Source: Caviibacter sp963550915 (GTDB taxonomy: Bacteria; Fusobacteriota; Fusobacteriia; Fusobacteriales; Leptotrichiaceae). Taken from it: DNA of 64,000 nucleotides. The notes under the pieces were generated by a model. It saw only the letters and a list, made by a program, of their open reading frames with translations, ran no database searches and was not told the origin of the DNA. Made by a program: the position numbers and the translations under genes. This document shows positions 17,477 through 25,439 of this stretch, one piece after another. Numbering within the stretch: position 1 is the first letter of the stretch; each line of letters begins with the position of its first letter. The stretch is from NCBI GenBank assembly GCA_963550915.1, contig CAUVEB010000005.1, forward strand, positions 54,043-118,042, written 5' to 3'.

Positions 17477-18106
17477 CTATTTTTTGTTTGTTAGGTATTT
17501 TATACGGCTAGTAACCATTTTTATACCAACTTTATTTGATTTACCACGAGGTATGATTACATCAGCATACCTTTTTGATGGCTCAACAAATTCTAAATGC
17601 ATAGGTTTTACAGTATTCATATATTGTTCTTTTATATTATCAAAACTTCTTCCACGCTCTTTCATATCACGTTCAATTCTTCTTAGTAGTCTTATATCAT
17701 CATCAGTATCAACAAATATTTTCATATCAAATAATTCTCTTAACTTTTCTATTGCTAAAATTAATATACCTTCAACAATAATAATAGGTTCAGAGTTTAC
17801 TGTTTCTGTTTTTTCTGATCTTAAATGTTCTGTAAAACTATAAATAGGCTTTTCTATAGGCATACCCATTTTAAGATTTTTAATATGTTCTATTAACAAA
17901 TCAAAATCAATTGCATTTGGGTGATCATAATTAAGTTTAGTTCTATCTTCAAAAGATAAATGTCTATTATCCTTATAGTATGCATCTTGTTCTAATAGTA
18001 CAACATTGCAACCCCATCTTTTTAAATCTTCAACAATTAAAGAGGAAACACTTGTTTTACCAGAACCTGTTCCTCCTGCTATACCAAGTATAATTCTTTC
18101 ATTCAT
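17477..18106 (-). CDS. udk: Uridine kinase
   Basis: Phosphorylates uridine and cytidine in the pyrimidine salvage pathway, 209 residues. It has Walker A GIAGGTGSGKTSVSSL near residue 8, the nucleoside-binding DHPNAIDFDLL, and IVEGILIL, with the lid sequence LLRRIERDMKERGRSFDN. The ATG at 18106 is preceded by AGGAGGA at the proper distance; a TTG one codon earlier is less likely. It follows the PTS EIIA gene by 11 bases. Together with upp elsewhere in the window it gives two routes to UMP. Confidence 0.95.
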   Translation of the reverse strand: MNERIILGIAGGTGSGKTSVSSLIVEDLKRWGCNVVLLEQDAYYKDNRHLSFEDRTKLNYDHPNAIDFDLLIEHIKNLKMGMPIEKPIYSFTEHLRSEKTETVNSEPIIIVEGILILAIEKLRELFDMKIFVDTDDDIRLLRRIERDMKERGRSFDNIKEQYMNTVKPMHLEFVEPSKRYADVIIPRGKSNKVGIKMVTSRIKYLTNKK

Positions 18107-18117
18107 CAAAGTTCCTC

Positions 18118-18576
18118 CTATAATTTAGATAATATTTCAATTACTTCTGTTTTATCAGATGTGTTTAAAAGTTTATTTAATAATTCTTCTTCAAAAGATA
18201 ATTTTGCAATAAGTGCTAATATATCTAGATGTTCTCTTTTAATTGTTTCAGGTGCAACTATCATAAAAAAGAGTTTAGATAGTTTTTCGTCCATTGAAGC
18301 AAAGTTTTTACCATCTTTTGAAATAACAACTGCCATTGCCATTTTCTTAACAGCACTAGATTTAGTATGAGGTATTGCTATACCGTCTTGCATTCCAGTT
18401 GATGATAGATTTTCTCTATCAAGTAAATCTTCTACTAATACATTAAACTTATCTTTTTCTATTATGTCATCTGAATTTAAAAATAGTTTTGCTATTTCTT
18501 CAATTATTTTATCTTTAGATTCTTCTTCTAATACAAAAGATATTCTATCAGTACTTAAATAGTCTTTAATATTCAT
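18118..18576 (-). CDS. PTS EIIA domain protein of the fructose/mannitol (PtsN-like) class
   Basis: Single-domain EIIA of 152 residues that accepts phosphate from HPr. The phosphorylatable His is residue 70 in DGIAIPHTKS. The rest, with FFMIVAPETIKREHLDILALIAKL, fits the PTS_EIIA_2 fold. With no IIB or IIC domain attached or nearby, a regulatory role like PtsN/EIIA-Ntr is as likely as sugar transport. AAGGAAGGGC precedes the ATG, which overlaps the miaA stop as ATGA. ptsI, encoded about 15 kb away in this window, would be the ultimate phosphate donor. Confidence 0.88.
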   Translation of the reverse strand: MNIKDYLSTDRISFVLEEESKDKIIEEIAKLFLNSDDIIEKDKFNVLVEDLLDRENLSSTGMQDGIAIPHTKSSAVKKMAMAVVISKDGKNFASMDEKLSKLFFMIVAPETIKREHLDILALIAKLSFEEELLNKLLNTSDKTEVIEILSKL

Positions 18577-19439
18577 AATTGCCCTTCCTTAAATATATGA
18601 GTTATATCATCTACTATATTTTCTTCACTAATTTCACAAAGATTATATCTTACATAATCTTTTTTATTTCTAAACCATGTTAGCTGTCTTTTAGCGTATC
18701 TTCTACTATTTTTAGCTATTTCTGATATTGCATATTCTAGGTCTATTTCCTTCTTAAAATATGAAAATAGTTCTTTATATCCAATTGCTTTTATATTTTC
18801 TATATTATAGTTATCATAAATATTTTTAGCCTCTAAAATTAGACCTTCGTCTACCATTTTATTGACTCTTTCATTTATTCTATCATATAAATTCTCTCTA
18901 TCCCGTTCAAGAAAAATTTTTAAAAAGTTCTTATCATTTCCTTTTATATTATTATGCTCTATACCAAGAGTTTCAATCTTTCTTATAAGTCTTACAGGAT
19001 TATTTATATCAATAGTTTCAAGGTCTATTTTACCTTTTAACATTTCTATTAATTCTTCTTTACTCTTTTTATTTAATTCTTTTCTATACTCCTTATCTAC
19101 ACTAGGCATTTTAGTAAGTCCGTCTGTAATTGCACTGATATATAGACCTGTTCCACCAACTAATATTGGTATTTTCTTTTCTTTTTTTAATATGTCATTT
19201 ACCATATCATAGTACATACCAACATCAAAATGTTCATCAGGTTCTACAACATCTAGCATATAGTGTTTTATGCCTTGCATTTCAAAGCTTGTTATTTTTG
19301 AAGTCCCTATATTCATTTTTTTATAAACTTGCATAGCATCTGCTGATATTATTACAGCATCTAATTTTTTTGCAAGTTCTATTGATAATGCTGTCTTCCC
19401 AACTGCTGTTGCTCCAGCAATTACAATACCATTATACAT
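18573..19439 (-). CDS. miaA: tRNA dimethylallyltransferase MiaA
   Basis: Adds a dimethylallyl group to A37 of tRNAs reading codons that start with U. The 288-residue product has the P-loop IAGATAVGKTALS at its N-terminus, SADAMQVYKKMNIGTSK with the catalytic Asp, GGTGLYISAI, and the C-terminal RRYAKRQLTWFRN. The ORF is open back to a TTG at 19460, but family proteins begin only a few residues before the P-loop, so the ATG at 19439, overlapping the obg stop by eight bases, is chosen. There is no well-spaced Shine-Dalgarno, so coupling to obg is likely. Confidence 0.94.
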   Translation of the reverse strand: MYNGIVIAGATAVGKTALSIELAKKLDAVIISADAMQVYKKMNIGTSKITSFEMQGIKHYMLDVVEPDEHFDVGMYYDMVNDILKKEKKIPILVGGTGLYISAITDGLTKMPSVDKEYRKELNKKSKEELIEMLKGKIDLETIDINNPVRLIRKIETLGIEHNNIKGNDKNFLKIFLERDRENLYDRINERVNKMVDEGLILEAKNIYDNYNIENIKAIGYKELFSYFKKEIDLEYAISEIAKNSRRYAKRQLTWFRNKKDYVRYNLCEISEENIVDDITHIFKEGQL

Positions 19440-20703
19440 ATTCAAACTCATATCCTTCAATAATAACAGTATCTCCTTCTTTAACTCCAGCTGCTATAAG
19501 TTTTTCTTCCATACCTATATTTCTCATGATCTGTAAGAATTGAATGATACCGTCTTCTCCTACAAGCACATATTTGTTTAACACATTATCTACTACTTGT
19601 CCAGAAACTTCAAATACATTAGGCTCTATTTCTTTTATTATCCAATCTTCTTTTTTACAAACTAATTTACCAATAACTTCTGAAAGTGGTTCTATTTCAG
19701 TTAATTCTTCTTTTGGTAGTGTTTTTAGTAGTTCATTTGCTTTTTGTATAACTTCTTTTATTCCATGATTTGCTAGTATTGACATCGGATATACCTTTTT
19801 ACCAATAAACTTTTCAAAATCTTCTATTACACTATCGTCATATAGCATATCAATTTTATTGACTACAACAATTTGTTCTTTGTTTGCTAGTTTTTCACTA
19901 TATTTTTTTAGCTCTTCATTTATTTTGATATAATCATCTTTTGGATCTCTTCCATAAGTTCCTGAAATATCTACTATATGTATTATTACTCTACATCTTT
20001 CAATATGTCTTAAAAATTTATCTCCAAGACCTACACCATCACTTGCTCCCTCAATAAGACCTGGTATATCTGCTATAACAAAACTATCATCATCATTTAC
20101 TCTTACTAAACCTAATTTAGGCTTTAAAGTTGTGAAATGATAGCTTGCAACCTTTGAATTTGCACCTGAAACTTTGTTTATAAAAGAAGATTTACCAACA
20201 CTTGGATAACCAACAAGTGCTACATCTGCAAGTAGTTTTAGCTCAAGTCTTATCTTAAGCTCCATACCTTGTCTTCCACTTTCAGCTATTCTTGGAGCTT
20301 TTCTTATTGAATTTTTAAAGTGTATATTACCTCTTCCACCGTCTCCACCTTTTAATAGTAGTTTTTTCTCATTTGGTTTATTCATATCAAGTAATACTCT
20401 TCTTGTTTCAAAATCAGAAATAACAGTACCTACAGGCACTTTGATTATTACATCTTCTCCATTTTTACCAGTACATCTAGCAGAACTTCCTTTTTCTCCG
20501 TTACTTGCATCAATTCTTTTAATATTTTTAAAATTTACAAGTGTATTCATGTTTGGGTCAGCTAAAAAGTATATACTTCCTCCAACTCCACCGTCTCCTC
20601 CGTCAGGTCCTCCAAACTGCACAAACTTTTCTCTTCTAAAAGTTGCAGCTCCATCTCCTCCATTTCCAGATTTAACAGTTATAACGCTTTCATCTATAAA
20701 CAT
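19432..20703 (-). CDS. obg: GTPase Obg (CgtA)
   Basis: Essential ribosome-associated GTPase in large-subunit maturation and stress control, 423 residues. It has the glycine-rich Obg fold (residues 1-158), then a G domain with G1 GYPSVGKSSF, G3 DIPGLIEGAS and G4 NKID, and a C-terminal OCT domain (about 340-423), a layout usual for Gram-positive and fusobacterial Obg. AAAGGGAC lies before the ATG. A terminator just upstream separates it from sepF, so it opens the long minus-strand cluster obg-miaA-EIIA-udk-ROK-hsdS. Confidence 0.97.
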   Translation of the reverse strand: MFIDESVITVKSGNGGDGAATFRREKFVQFGGPDGGDGGVGGSIYFLADPNMNTLVNFKNIKRIDASNGEKGSSARCTGKNGEDVIIKVPVGTVISDFETRRVLLDMNKPNEKKLLLKGGDGGRGNIHFKNSIRKAPRIAESGRQGMELKIRLELKLLADVALVGYPSVGKSSFINKVSGANSKVASYHFTTLKPKLGLVRVNDDDSFVIADIPGLIEGASDGVGLGDKFLRHIERCRVIIHIVDISGTYGRDPKDDYIKINEELKKYSEKLANKEQIVVVNKIDMLYDDSVIEDFEKFIGKKVYPMSILANHGIKEVIQKANELLKTLPKEELTEIEPLSEVIGKLVCKKEDWIIKEIEPNVFEVSGQVVDNVLNKYVLVGEDGIIQFLQIMRNIGMEEKLIAAGVKEGDTVIIEGYEFEYV

Positions 20704-20734
20704 TTTGTCCCTTTCAATTTTTAATCTATTTAAA

Positions 20735-20758
20735 AAGAGGACTTATAAAATAAGTCCT
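20735..20758 (-). terminator. Intrinsic terminator after sepF
   Basis: Minus-strand hairpin with arms AGGACTTA and TAAGTCCT (20738-20758) and a tail containing CTTTTTAAAT. It overlaps the end of sepF and precedes obg. Confidence 0.8.
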
Positions 20759-21080
20759 AGTAGTTTAGTTCATATTCCGATATTTCAACACCATCAGGTA
20801 CAGATGCTATAACTTTATCAGTTATTTTTTCTATTTTTCCCCCTTGAGCATATGTAGCTCCACTTATAAAGTCAATTAATCTTTGTCCTTCTTCTTGTGT
20901 TAAATTTTCAAGGCTGAAAATCACTATATCCTTATTTATTATTGAATCTGTAATTGATCTTGCTTCTTCAAATTTTGTTGGTCTGGTTATTTTTAAATTC
21001 ATCATATTTTTTCTTCCTTTATTCTCTTTATTTATTTCGTCTGATTCATCATAATTTTTGAATTTATCAAATATTGACAT
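20757..21080 (-). CDS. sepF: Cell division protein SepF
   Basis: SepF (YlmF) bundles FtsZ filaments and anchors the division ring to the membrane. The 107-residue protein has a short N-terminal amphipathic segment (MSIFDKFKNY), a charged linker and the conserved C-terminal domain from residue 28, with ARSITDSIINKDIVIFSLEN, GQRLIDFISGATYAQGGKIE and KVIASVPDGVEIS. It is shorter than Bacillus SepF because the linker is short. A promoter and the Shine-Dalgarno CGGAGGAAAA precede it, and a terminator follows, so it is monocistronic. Confidence 0.88.
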   Translation of the reverse strand: MSIFDKFKNYDESDEINKENKGRKNMMNLKITRPTKFEEARSITDSIINKDIVIFSLENLTQEEGQRLIDFISGATYAQGGKIEKITDKVIASVPDGVEISEYELNY

Positions 21081-21110
21081 AAATTTTCCTCCGACTCACG
21101 TTTATATTAA

Positions 21111-21139
21111 ATTATATAACTTTTTTAACTTTTTTGCAA
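21111..21139 (-). promoter_or_regulatory. Sigma-70 promoter for sepF
   Basis: Minus-strand -35 TTGCAA (21134-21139) and -10 TATAAT (21111-21116) with a 17-base spacer, about 30 bases before the sepF ATG. It lies just after the terminator of the BI-1 gene. Confidence 0.75.
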
Positions 21140-21142
21140 TAC

Positions 21143-21187
21143 TTAAATAAAAAAGCAAGGATATATACTATAATCCTAGCTTTTCAC
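21143..21187 (-). terminator. Intrinsic terminator after the BI-1 family gene
   Basis: Minus-strand stem AAGCTAGGA pairing with TCCTTGCTT with one internal mismatch, followed by a T-rich tail (TTTTTTATTT). It closes the thrS-BI-1 unit. Confidence 0.75.
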
Positions 21188-21190
21188 AAT

Positions 21191-21898
21191 TTATCTTCTT
21201 CTTTTACCAAATATTCTTAATAGGTTTATAAATAGATTTATAAAGTCTAAATATAGAGCAAAAGCTCCTACTATTTCAATTCTATCAAGTAAATCTACTC
21301 TACCACTATTTACTAATTCAATTATATTATTTTTTATAACATATGTGTCATATGCTGTATATATTACAAACACTATTACTCCAAGAAATGATAGAAATAA
21401 ATATAGAGTTTCACTTCTTAAAAATATGTTTATAAGCGATAATACAACAAGAGATATAAGTCCTACAGTTAAAAATGTTCTGTATGATAATAACTTATTT
21501 GTAGTTGTATATCCATATATAGCAAGTATAGCAAATAAGACTATAGTTCCAAAAAGTACTGCCATTATACTTGTTGTATCATAAATGAATGCAAAAAGTG
21601 TTAAAGTCTGTCCTGTTACAAATGCATATGTTAAAAATAACACTTTTAAAACTGTTGCTGATGCACTATATGAAACTAAAGCTAAAACTACAGCTAATAT
21701 TAATTGTAAAATAAGGGTGATTCTATGCATTCTAAAAAATATCTCTGCAAAAAAATGTACATTCATATTTAATAGTATCATAGAAAAAGTTAAAACAAGT
21801 CCTAAAGTCATCCATAAGAAACTACCTTTTATTTTTCTATCTATAATACTTTCTAAATCCTCATTTCCCATTTCATAGTTTTCTACATCATAATACAT
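21191..21898 (-). CDS. BI-1/YccA (Bax inhibitor-1) family membrane protein
   Basis: Integral membrane protein of 235 residues with about seven hydrophobic segments from residue 28 onward, fitting the TMBIM/BI-1 fold. The last segments contain IYTAYDTYVIKNNI and GAFALYLDFINLFINLLRI, conserved in this family. The two Asp residues of the YDTY/YLDFINLF region correspond to the pH-sensing pair described in bacterial BI-1 calcium-leak channels. It starts 12 bases after thrS and ends at a terminator, so it is probably co-transcribed with thrS. Its cellular role here is unknown. Confidence 0.9.
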   Translation of the reverse strand: MYYDVENYEMGNEDLESIIDRKIKGSFLWMTLGLVLTFSMILLNMNVHFFAEIFFRMHRITLILQLILAVVLALVSYSASATVLKVLFLTYAFVTGQTLTLFAFIYDTTSIMAVLFGTIVLFAILAIYGYTTTNKLLSYRTFLTVGLISLVVLSLINIFLRSETLYLFLSFLGVIVFVIYTAYDTYVIKNNIIELVNSGRVDLLDRIEIVGAFALYLDFINLFINLLRIFGKRRR

Positions 21899-21910
21899 AA
21901 TAAATACCTC

Positions 21911-23815
21911 CTATAAATTTGGAATTATTTCCTTTGAAAGTAATGCTATAAATTCATCAACACTCATAGTTTCACTTTCTGTTAGTCCATATCTTCTAAC
22001 ATTTACACTGTTATTAAGAACTTCATTTTTACCTATTATAAGTTGAATAGGTATTTTTTGTTCAACATTTGCCTCTCTTATCTTATAACTTATTTTCTCA
22101 TCTCTTGTATCAAGCTCAATCTTAAATCCAAGATCTAATAATCTATCACATAATTCTTTAGCATATGGTACTTGTTCTTTTGATATTGTAAGTATTCTTG
22201 CATGTACTGGTGATAACCATACTGGGAATGCTCCTGCATAGTGTTCTATTAATATACCCATAAATCTTTCTAAACTTCCATATAAAGCTCTATGTATCAT
22301 AACTGGAGTATGTTTTTCACCGTCTGCACCAATATATGAAGCTTTAAATCTGTTAGGTAAGTTAAAGTCTAATTGTATAGTTCCTGTTTGCCAAATTCTA
22401 CCTATTGAATCACGCATTTTAAAATCTATCTTAGGACCGTAGAATGCTCCGTCTCCTGGATTTAGCTTATATTCCTTATTACTTTTTGCAAGTGCATTTT
22501 TAAGTGAGCTTTCAGCAAGTTCCCAAAGACTATCTTCACCTATTGATTTTTCTGGTCTTGTAGATAATTCAATATGGTATGTAAATCCAAATAATTTATA
22601 GTATTTATCATATAAATTTATTATTTCAATTATTTGATCTTCTATTTGTTCTTTTGTACAGAAAACATGTGTATCATCTTGAGTAAATGATCTAACTCTC
22701 ATAAGGCCATGTAAAGCTCCTGAAAATTCATGTCTATGTACATGTCCCATTTCTGCAAGTTTTAAAGGTAAATCCTTATATGATTTAAGACTACTCTTAT
22801 ATGCTAAAACTGTACCTGGGCAGTTCATTGGTTTTATAGCGAAAACTTTTTCATCTATTTCTGAAGTATACATATTTTCTTTATAATTATTCCAGTGTCC
22901 TGATATTTCCCAAAGTTCTCTATCTAACATATTTGGAGTTCTAATTTCTTTATAACCTGCTTTAACATGTTCTTTTCTCCATAAATCTTGAAGATTTAAG
23001 AACATATCCATACCTTTTGGTAAGAAAAATGGGAATCCAGGTCCATGTTCATCAAGGAAGAATAATCCTAATTGCTTACCAAGTTTTCTATGATCTCTTC
23101 TTTCTGCTTCTTCTAACATTTGTAGATAATCATCTAATTCTTTAGTTGTAGCAAAAGCTACTCCATATATTCTTTGAAGCATTTTATTATCTGAGTTACC
23201 TCTCCAATATGCTCCAGCTTTACTCATAAGCTTAAATGCTTTTACATATCCTGTTGAAGGTAAATGTGTTCCACGACACAAGTCAAAAAATTCTCCTTGT
23301 GTGTATGCACTTGTGATGTCATCTTCAAGATTTTCTAAAATTTCAAGCTTATATATTTCATTTTCTTTTTTATATCTTTCAATTAATTCTTCCTTTGAAA
23401 GTTCATATCTTGCAAATTTATAATTTTCTTTTATTATTTTTTTCATTTCTTTTTCAATGTTTACAAGATCTTCATCTGTAAAAGGTCTTATTGGATCAAA
23501 ATCATAATAAAATCCATTTTCTATTACTGGTCCTATTCCAAGTTTAGTTTCAGGGAATAATCTTTTAACTGCTTGTGCCATTATGTGTGTTGTACTGTGT
23601 CTTAGTATATGTACTCCTGTTTCACTTTCTATGGTTATTAATTGAAGGTCTCCAGATTTATTTAAGGTGTATGAAACGTCAACTTGAACTCCATTAAATA
23701 TTGCACCAACTGTCTTTTTAGCAAGACTTGTTGATAGCATTTTTGCAAATTCAATAACTGAAATTTCATTTTCTAGCTGTTTAACATTACCGTCAGGTAA
23801 TTTGATTTCCACCAT
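21911..23815 (-). CDS. thrS: Threonyl-tRNA synthetase
   Basis: Charges tRNA-Thr, 634 residues, full length for the bacterial enzyme. It has an N-terminal TGS domain (1-60), an editing domain with HSTTHIMAQAVKRLFP, a class II catalytic core with MNCPGT (usually MNCPGH) and motif 2 RHEFSGALHGLMRVRSFTQDD in part, motif 3 PVMIHRALYGSLERF, and a C-terminal anticodon-binding domain. GGAGG lies eight bases before the ATG. It has its own promoter, and the short leader (about 30-40 bases) leaves no room for a T-box. The BI-1 family gene follows. Confidence 0.97.
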   Translation of the reverse strand: MVEIKLPDGNVKQLENEISVIEFAKMLSTSLAKKTVGAIFNGVQVDVSYTLNKSGDLQLITIESETGVHILRHSTTHIMAQAVKRLFPETKLGIGPVIENGFYYDFDPIRPFTDEDLVNIEKEMKKIIKENYKFARYELSKEELIERYKKENEIYKLEILENLEDDITSAYTQGEFFDLCRGTHLPSTGYVKAFKLMSKAGAYWRGNSDNKMLQRIYGVAFATTKELDDYLQMLEEAERRDHRKLGKQLGLFFLDEHGPGFPFFLPKGMDMFLNLQDLWRKEHVKAGYKEIRTPNMLDRELWEISGHWNNYKENMYTSEIDEKVFAIKPMNCPGTVLAYKSSLKSYKDLPLKLAEMGHVHRHEFSGALHGLMRVRSFTQDDTHVFCTKEQIEDQIIEIINLYDKYYKLFGFTYHIELSTRPEKSIGEDSLWELAESSLKNALAKSNKEYKLNPGDGAFYGPKIDFKMRDSIGRIWQTGTIQLDFNLPNRFKASYIGADGEKHTPVMIHRALYGSLERFMGILIEHYAGAFPVWLSPVHARILTISKEQVPYAKELCDRLLDLGFKIELDTRDEKISYKIREANVEQKIPIQLIIGKNEVLNNSVNVRRYGLTESETMSVDEFIALLSKEIIPNL

Positions 23816-23850
23816 TTATAACGCCTCCATGTGTATAATAAGATTTATTA

Positions 23851-23879
23851 ATTTTAACACATTTTTACGCTTTTGTCTA
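23851..23879 (-). promoter_or_regulatory. Probable sigma-70 promoter for thrS
   Basis: Minus-strand -35 TAGACA (23874-23879) and -10 TAAAAT (23851-23856) separated by 17 bases. It lies between the upp terminator and thrS; both hexamers are near consensus. Confidence 0.6.
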
Positions 23880-23892
23880 ATTTTAGATAAAT

Positions 23893-23920
23893 AAAAAACT
23901 CATAGAAAACTATGAGTTTT
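23893..23920 (-). terminator. Intrinsic terminator after upp
   Basis: Minus-strand stem of 11 base pairs, AAAACTCATAG with CTATGAGTTTT, around a four-base loop and ending in a T-run. It lies a few bases beyond the upp stop. Confidence 0.92.
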
Positions 23921-23924
23921 ATTA

Positions 23925-24548
23925 TTATTTTGTTCCAAATATTCTATCTCCTGCATCTCCTAATCCTGGATATATATATGCATTTTCATTAAGTCCTTTA
24001 TCTATTGATGCAACATATATTGACACATCTTCGTGTTTTTCAGTTACAAGCTTAAGACCTTCAGGTGCTGCAATTATACACATAACAGTAATGTCTTTTA
24101 CACCTAGACCTTTTAAGTAATCAATAGTGTATATTATTGATCCTCCTGTTGCAAGCATAGGGTCTACTATTATAACCTTACTTTGAACTACATTTTGTGG
24201 CATTTTAGCGTAGTAATAAACAGGTTTAAATGTAGTTTCATCTCTATATACTCCTAGATGCCCTACCTTAGCAATTGGTATTAAATCAAGAAGTGCATCA
24301 ACCATTCCAAGACCTGCTCTTAATATAGGAACTATTGTAACAGGTTTACTTAAAACTTTAGCAGTTGTTTCCATAATTGGTGTTTTAATATTAACTTCTT
24401 TTAATTCTAAGTCTTTAGTCGCCTCATAAACCATAAGTCCTGCAATTTCATTAAGACTTTCTCTAAAAAGTTTCGTGTCTGTGTTTTCGTTTCTTAAGTT
24501 AGTCAATTTATGCTCAATTAGTGGGTGTTTAAATTCAAATACTGCCAT
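23925..24548 (-). CDS. upp: Uracil phosphoribosyltransferase
   Basis: Converts uracil and PRPP to UMP in pyrimidine salvage, 207 residues. Visible are the PRPP-binding loop VIIVDPMLATGGSI near residue 128, VPILRAGLGMVD near 75, and the uracil-binding C-terminus YIYPGLGDAGDRIFGTK. AGGAGGAAAG precedes the ATG. It lies between the rpmE terminator upstream and its own terminator downstream. No nearby uracil permease gene is visible. Confidence 0.97.
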   Translation of the reverse strand: MAVFEFKHPLIEHKLTNLRNENTDTKLFRESLNEIAGLMVYEATKDLELKEVNIKTPIMETTAKVLSKPVTIVPILRAGLGMVDALLDLIPIAKVGHLGVYRDETTFKPVYYYAKMPQNVVQSKVIIVDPMLATGGSIIYTIDYLKGLGVKDITVMCIIAAPEGLKLVTEKHEDVSIYVASIDKGLNENAYIYPGLGDAGDRIFGTK

Positions 24549-24568
24549 ATTCTTTCCTCCTATTTTTT

Positions 24569-24597
24569 AAAAAAAAGACAAGCACAAAAACTTGTCA
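24569..24597 (-). terminator. Intrinsic terminator after rpmE
   Basis: Minus-strand stem GACAAG/CTTGTC (24577-24596) with an eight-base loop followed by a run of eight T residues. It lies directly after the rpmE stop. Confidence 0.85.
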
Positions 24598-24599
24598 TA

Positions 24600-24839
24600 T
24601 TATAAATTGTATTTTTTCTTAAATTTATCAACTCTTCCAGTTTCATCAACAAATTTTGATTTTCCTGTGTAGAACGGATGTGAAGTTGAGCTTATAGCCA
24701 CTTTAACAACTGGATACTCAACACCATCAAAAGTAGTAGTTTCTTTAGTTACTTTTGTTGATTTACCTAAAAATTTTTCTCCATTACTAGTGTCTTCAAA
24801 TACAACTAATCTGTATTCAGGGTGTAATCCTTTTTTCAT
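24600..24839 (-). CDS. rpmE2: 50S ribosomal protein L31 type B
   Basis: Large-subunit protein bL31, 79 residues. The sequence (KKGLHPEYRLVVFEDTSNG start, ISSTSHPFYTGKSKFVDETGRVDKFKKKY end) is the type B form. It contains no cysteine, so it lacks the CxxC zinc site of type A; in other bacteria type B replaces type A when zinc is scarce. No type A copy is seen in this window. AAAGGAG lies before the ATG. A promoter and a terminator flank it, so it is probably monocistronic. Confidence 0.95.
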   Translation of the reverse strand: MKKGLHPEYRLVVFEDTSNGEKFLGKSTKVTKETTTFDGVEYPVVKVAISSTSHPFYTGKSKFVDETGRVDKFKKKYNL

Positions 24840-24872
24840 TGTTGACTCCTTTCTATCTCATATTCTCATAAT

Positions 24873-24901
24873 AGGATAACATATATATAGTTATTTGTAA
24901 A
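24873..24901 (-). promoter_or_regulatory. Probable promoter for rpmE2
   Basis: Minus-strand -35 TTTACA (24896-24901) and -10 TATCCT (24873-24878), 17-base spacer, with a TG just upstream of the -10 (extended -10). The start codon lies about 35 bases downstream. No clear Zur-like palindrome is visible. Confidence 0.5.
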
Positions 24902-24930
24902 TAGATTTTATTTTTTCTTTGTTTTTATTT

Positions 24931-25317
24931 CTAATCTGTATTTAAATCATTTATTAGATTATAGAAATTTGTGATTCCTATTAAACTCAAATCAAAAGAA
25001 TTTAAATTTCCATTTTCATTAACATAAAGATATAGATCATTATTTTTTACAATCTTATATGAAAAAGTACAACAAGAAATTTTGAAATTTTCCTCTTTTT
25101 TTCCTATTTTTATACTTAAGTCATCTTCTTTTATAACTACATGTATTTTATTTGTAAAAAAGAAATACATATATAAAAGGTATATTAAAATCCATAAAGG
25201 AAATACAAATATCCATTTAAAAATATACCAAGTTATTATAGTTACTATTATAAAACCTATAGTAGTTAAAACAAAGTTATAAATAATAGCAATTATACTT
25301 CTTTTATATTCTTTCAT
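24931..25317 (-). CDS. Hypothetical membrane protein, 128 residues
   Basis: Two hydrophobic segments (about residues 8-30 and 34-54) form a hairpin anchor. A soluble domain of about 70 residues follows (KIHVVIKEDDLSIKIGKKEENFKI), resembling the beta-rich, PH-like tails of small bacterial membrane proteins. I cannot assign a family. It lies immediately downstream of tRNA-Cys on the same strand, with the ATG at 25317, and may share its transcript. No clear terminator follows. Confidence 0.6.
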   Translation of the reverse strand: MKEYKRSIIAIIYNFVLTTIGFIIVTIITWYIFKWIFVFPLWILIYLLYMYFFFTNKIHVVIKEDDLSIKIGKKEENFKISCCTFSYKIVKNNDLYLYVNENGNLNSFDLSLIGITNFYNLINDLNTD

Positions 25318-25335
25318 ATTTTCTCCTAAAAAAAA

Positions 25336-25410
25336 TGGAGGCAGTAATCAGACTCGAACTGATGTAAAAGGTTTTGCAGACCTCTGCCTAAACCCCTCGA
25401 CCATACTGCC
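25336..25410 (-). tRNA. tRNA-Cys (anticodon GCA)
   Basis: Read on the minus strand, the acceptor arm GGCAGTA pairs with TACTGCC. The anticodon stem-loop GGTCTGCAAAACC carries GCA, and the T arm is ATCAG-TTCGAGT-CTGAT. The discriminator is U, the identity base of tRNA-Cys, and the 3' CCA is encoded in the DNA. It lies between the P-type ATPase and a small membrane protein gene. Confidence 0.97.
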
Positions 25411-25439
25411 AACAATGAGATTATACTTATTTTTAGCCA

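Noticed and set aside
23816..23892. Possible T-box leader ahead of thrS
   Set aside because: The predicted promoter leaves a leader of only about 30-40 bases, and no T-box sequence or antiterminator pair is visible.
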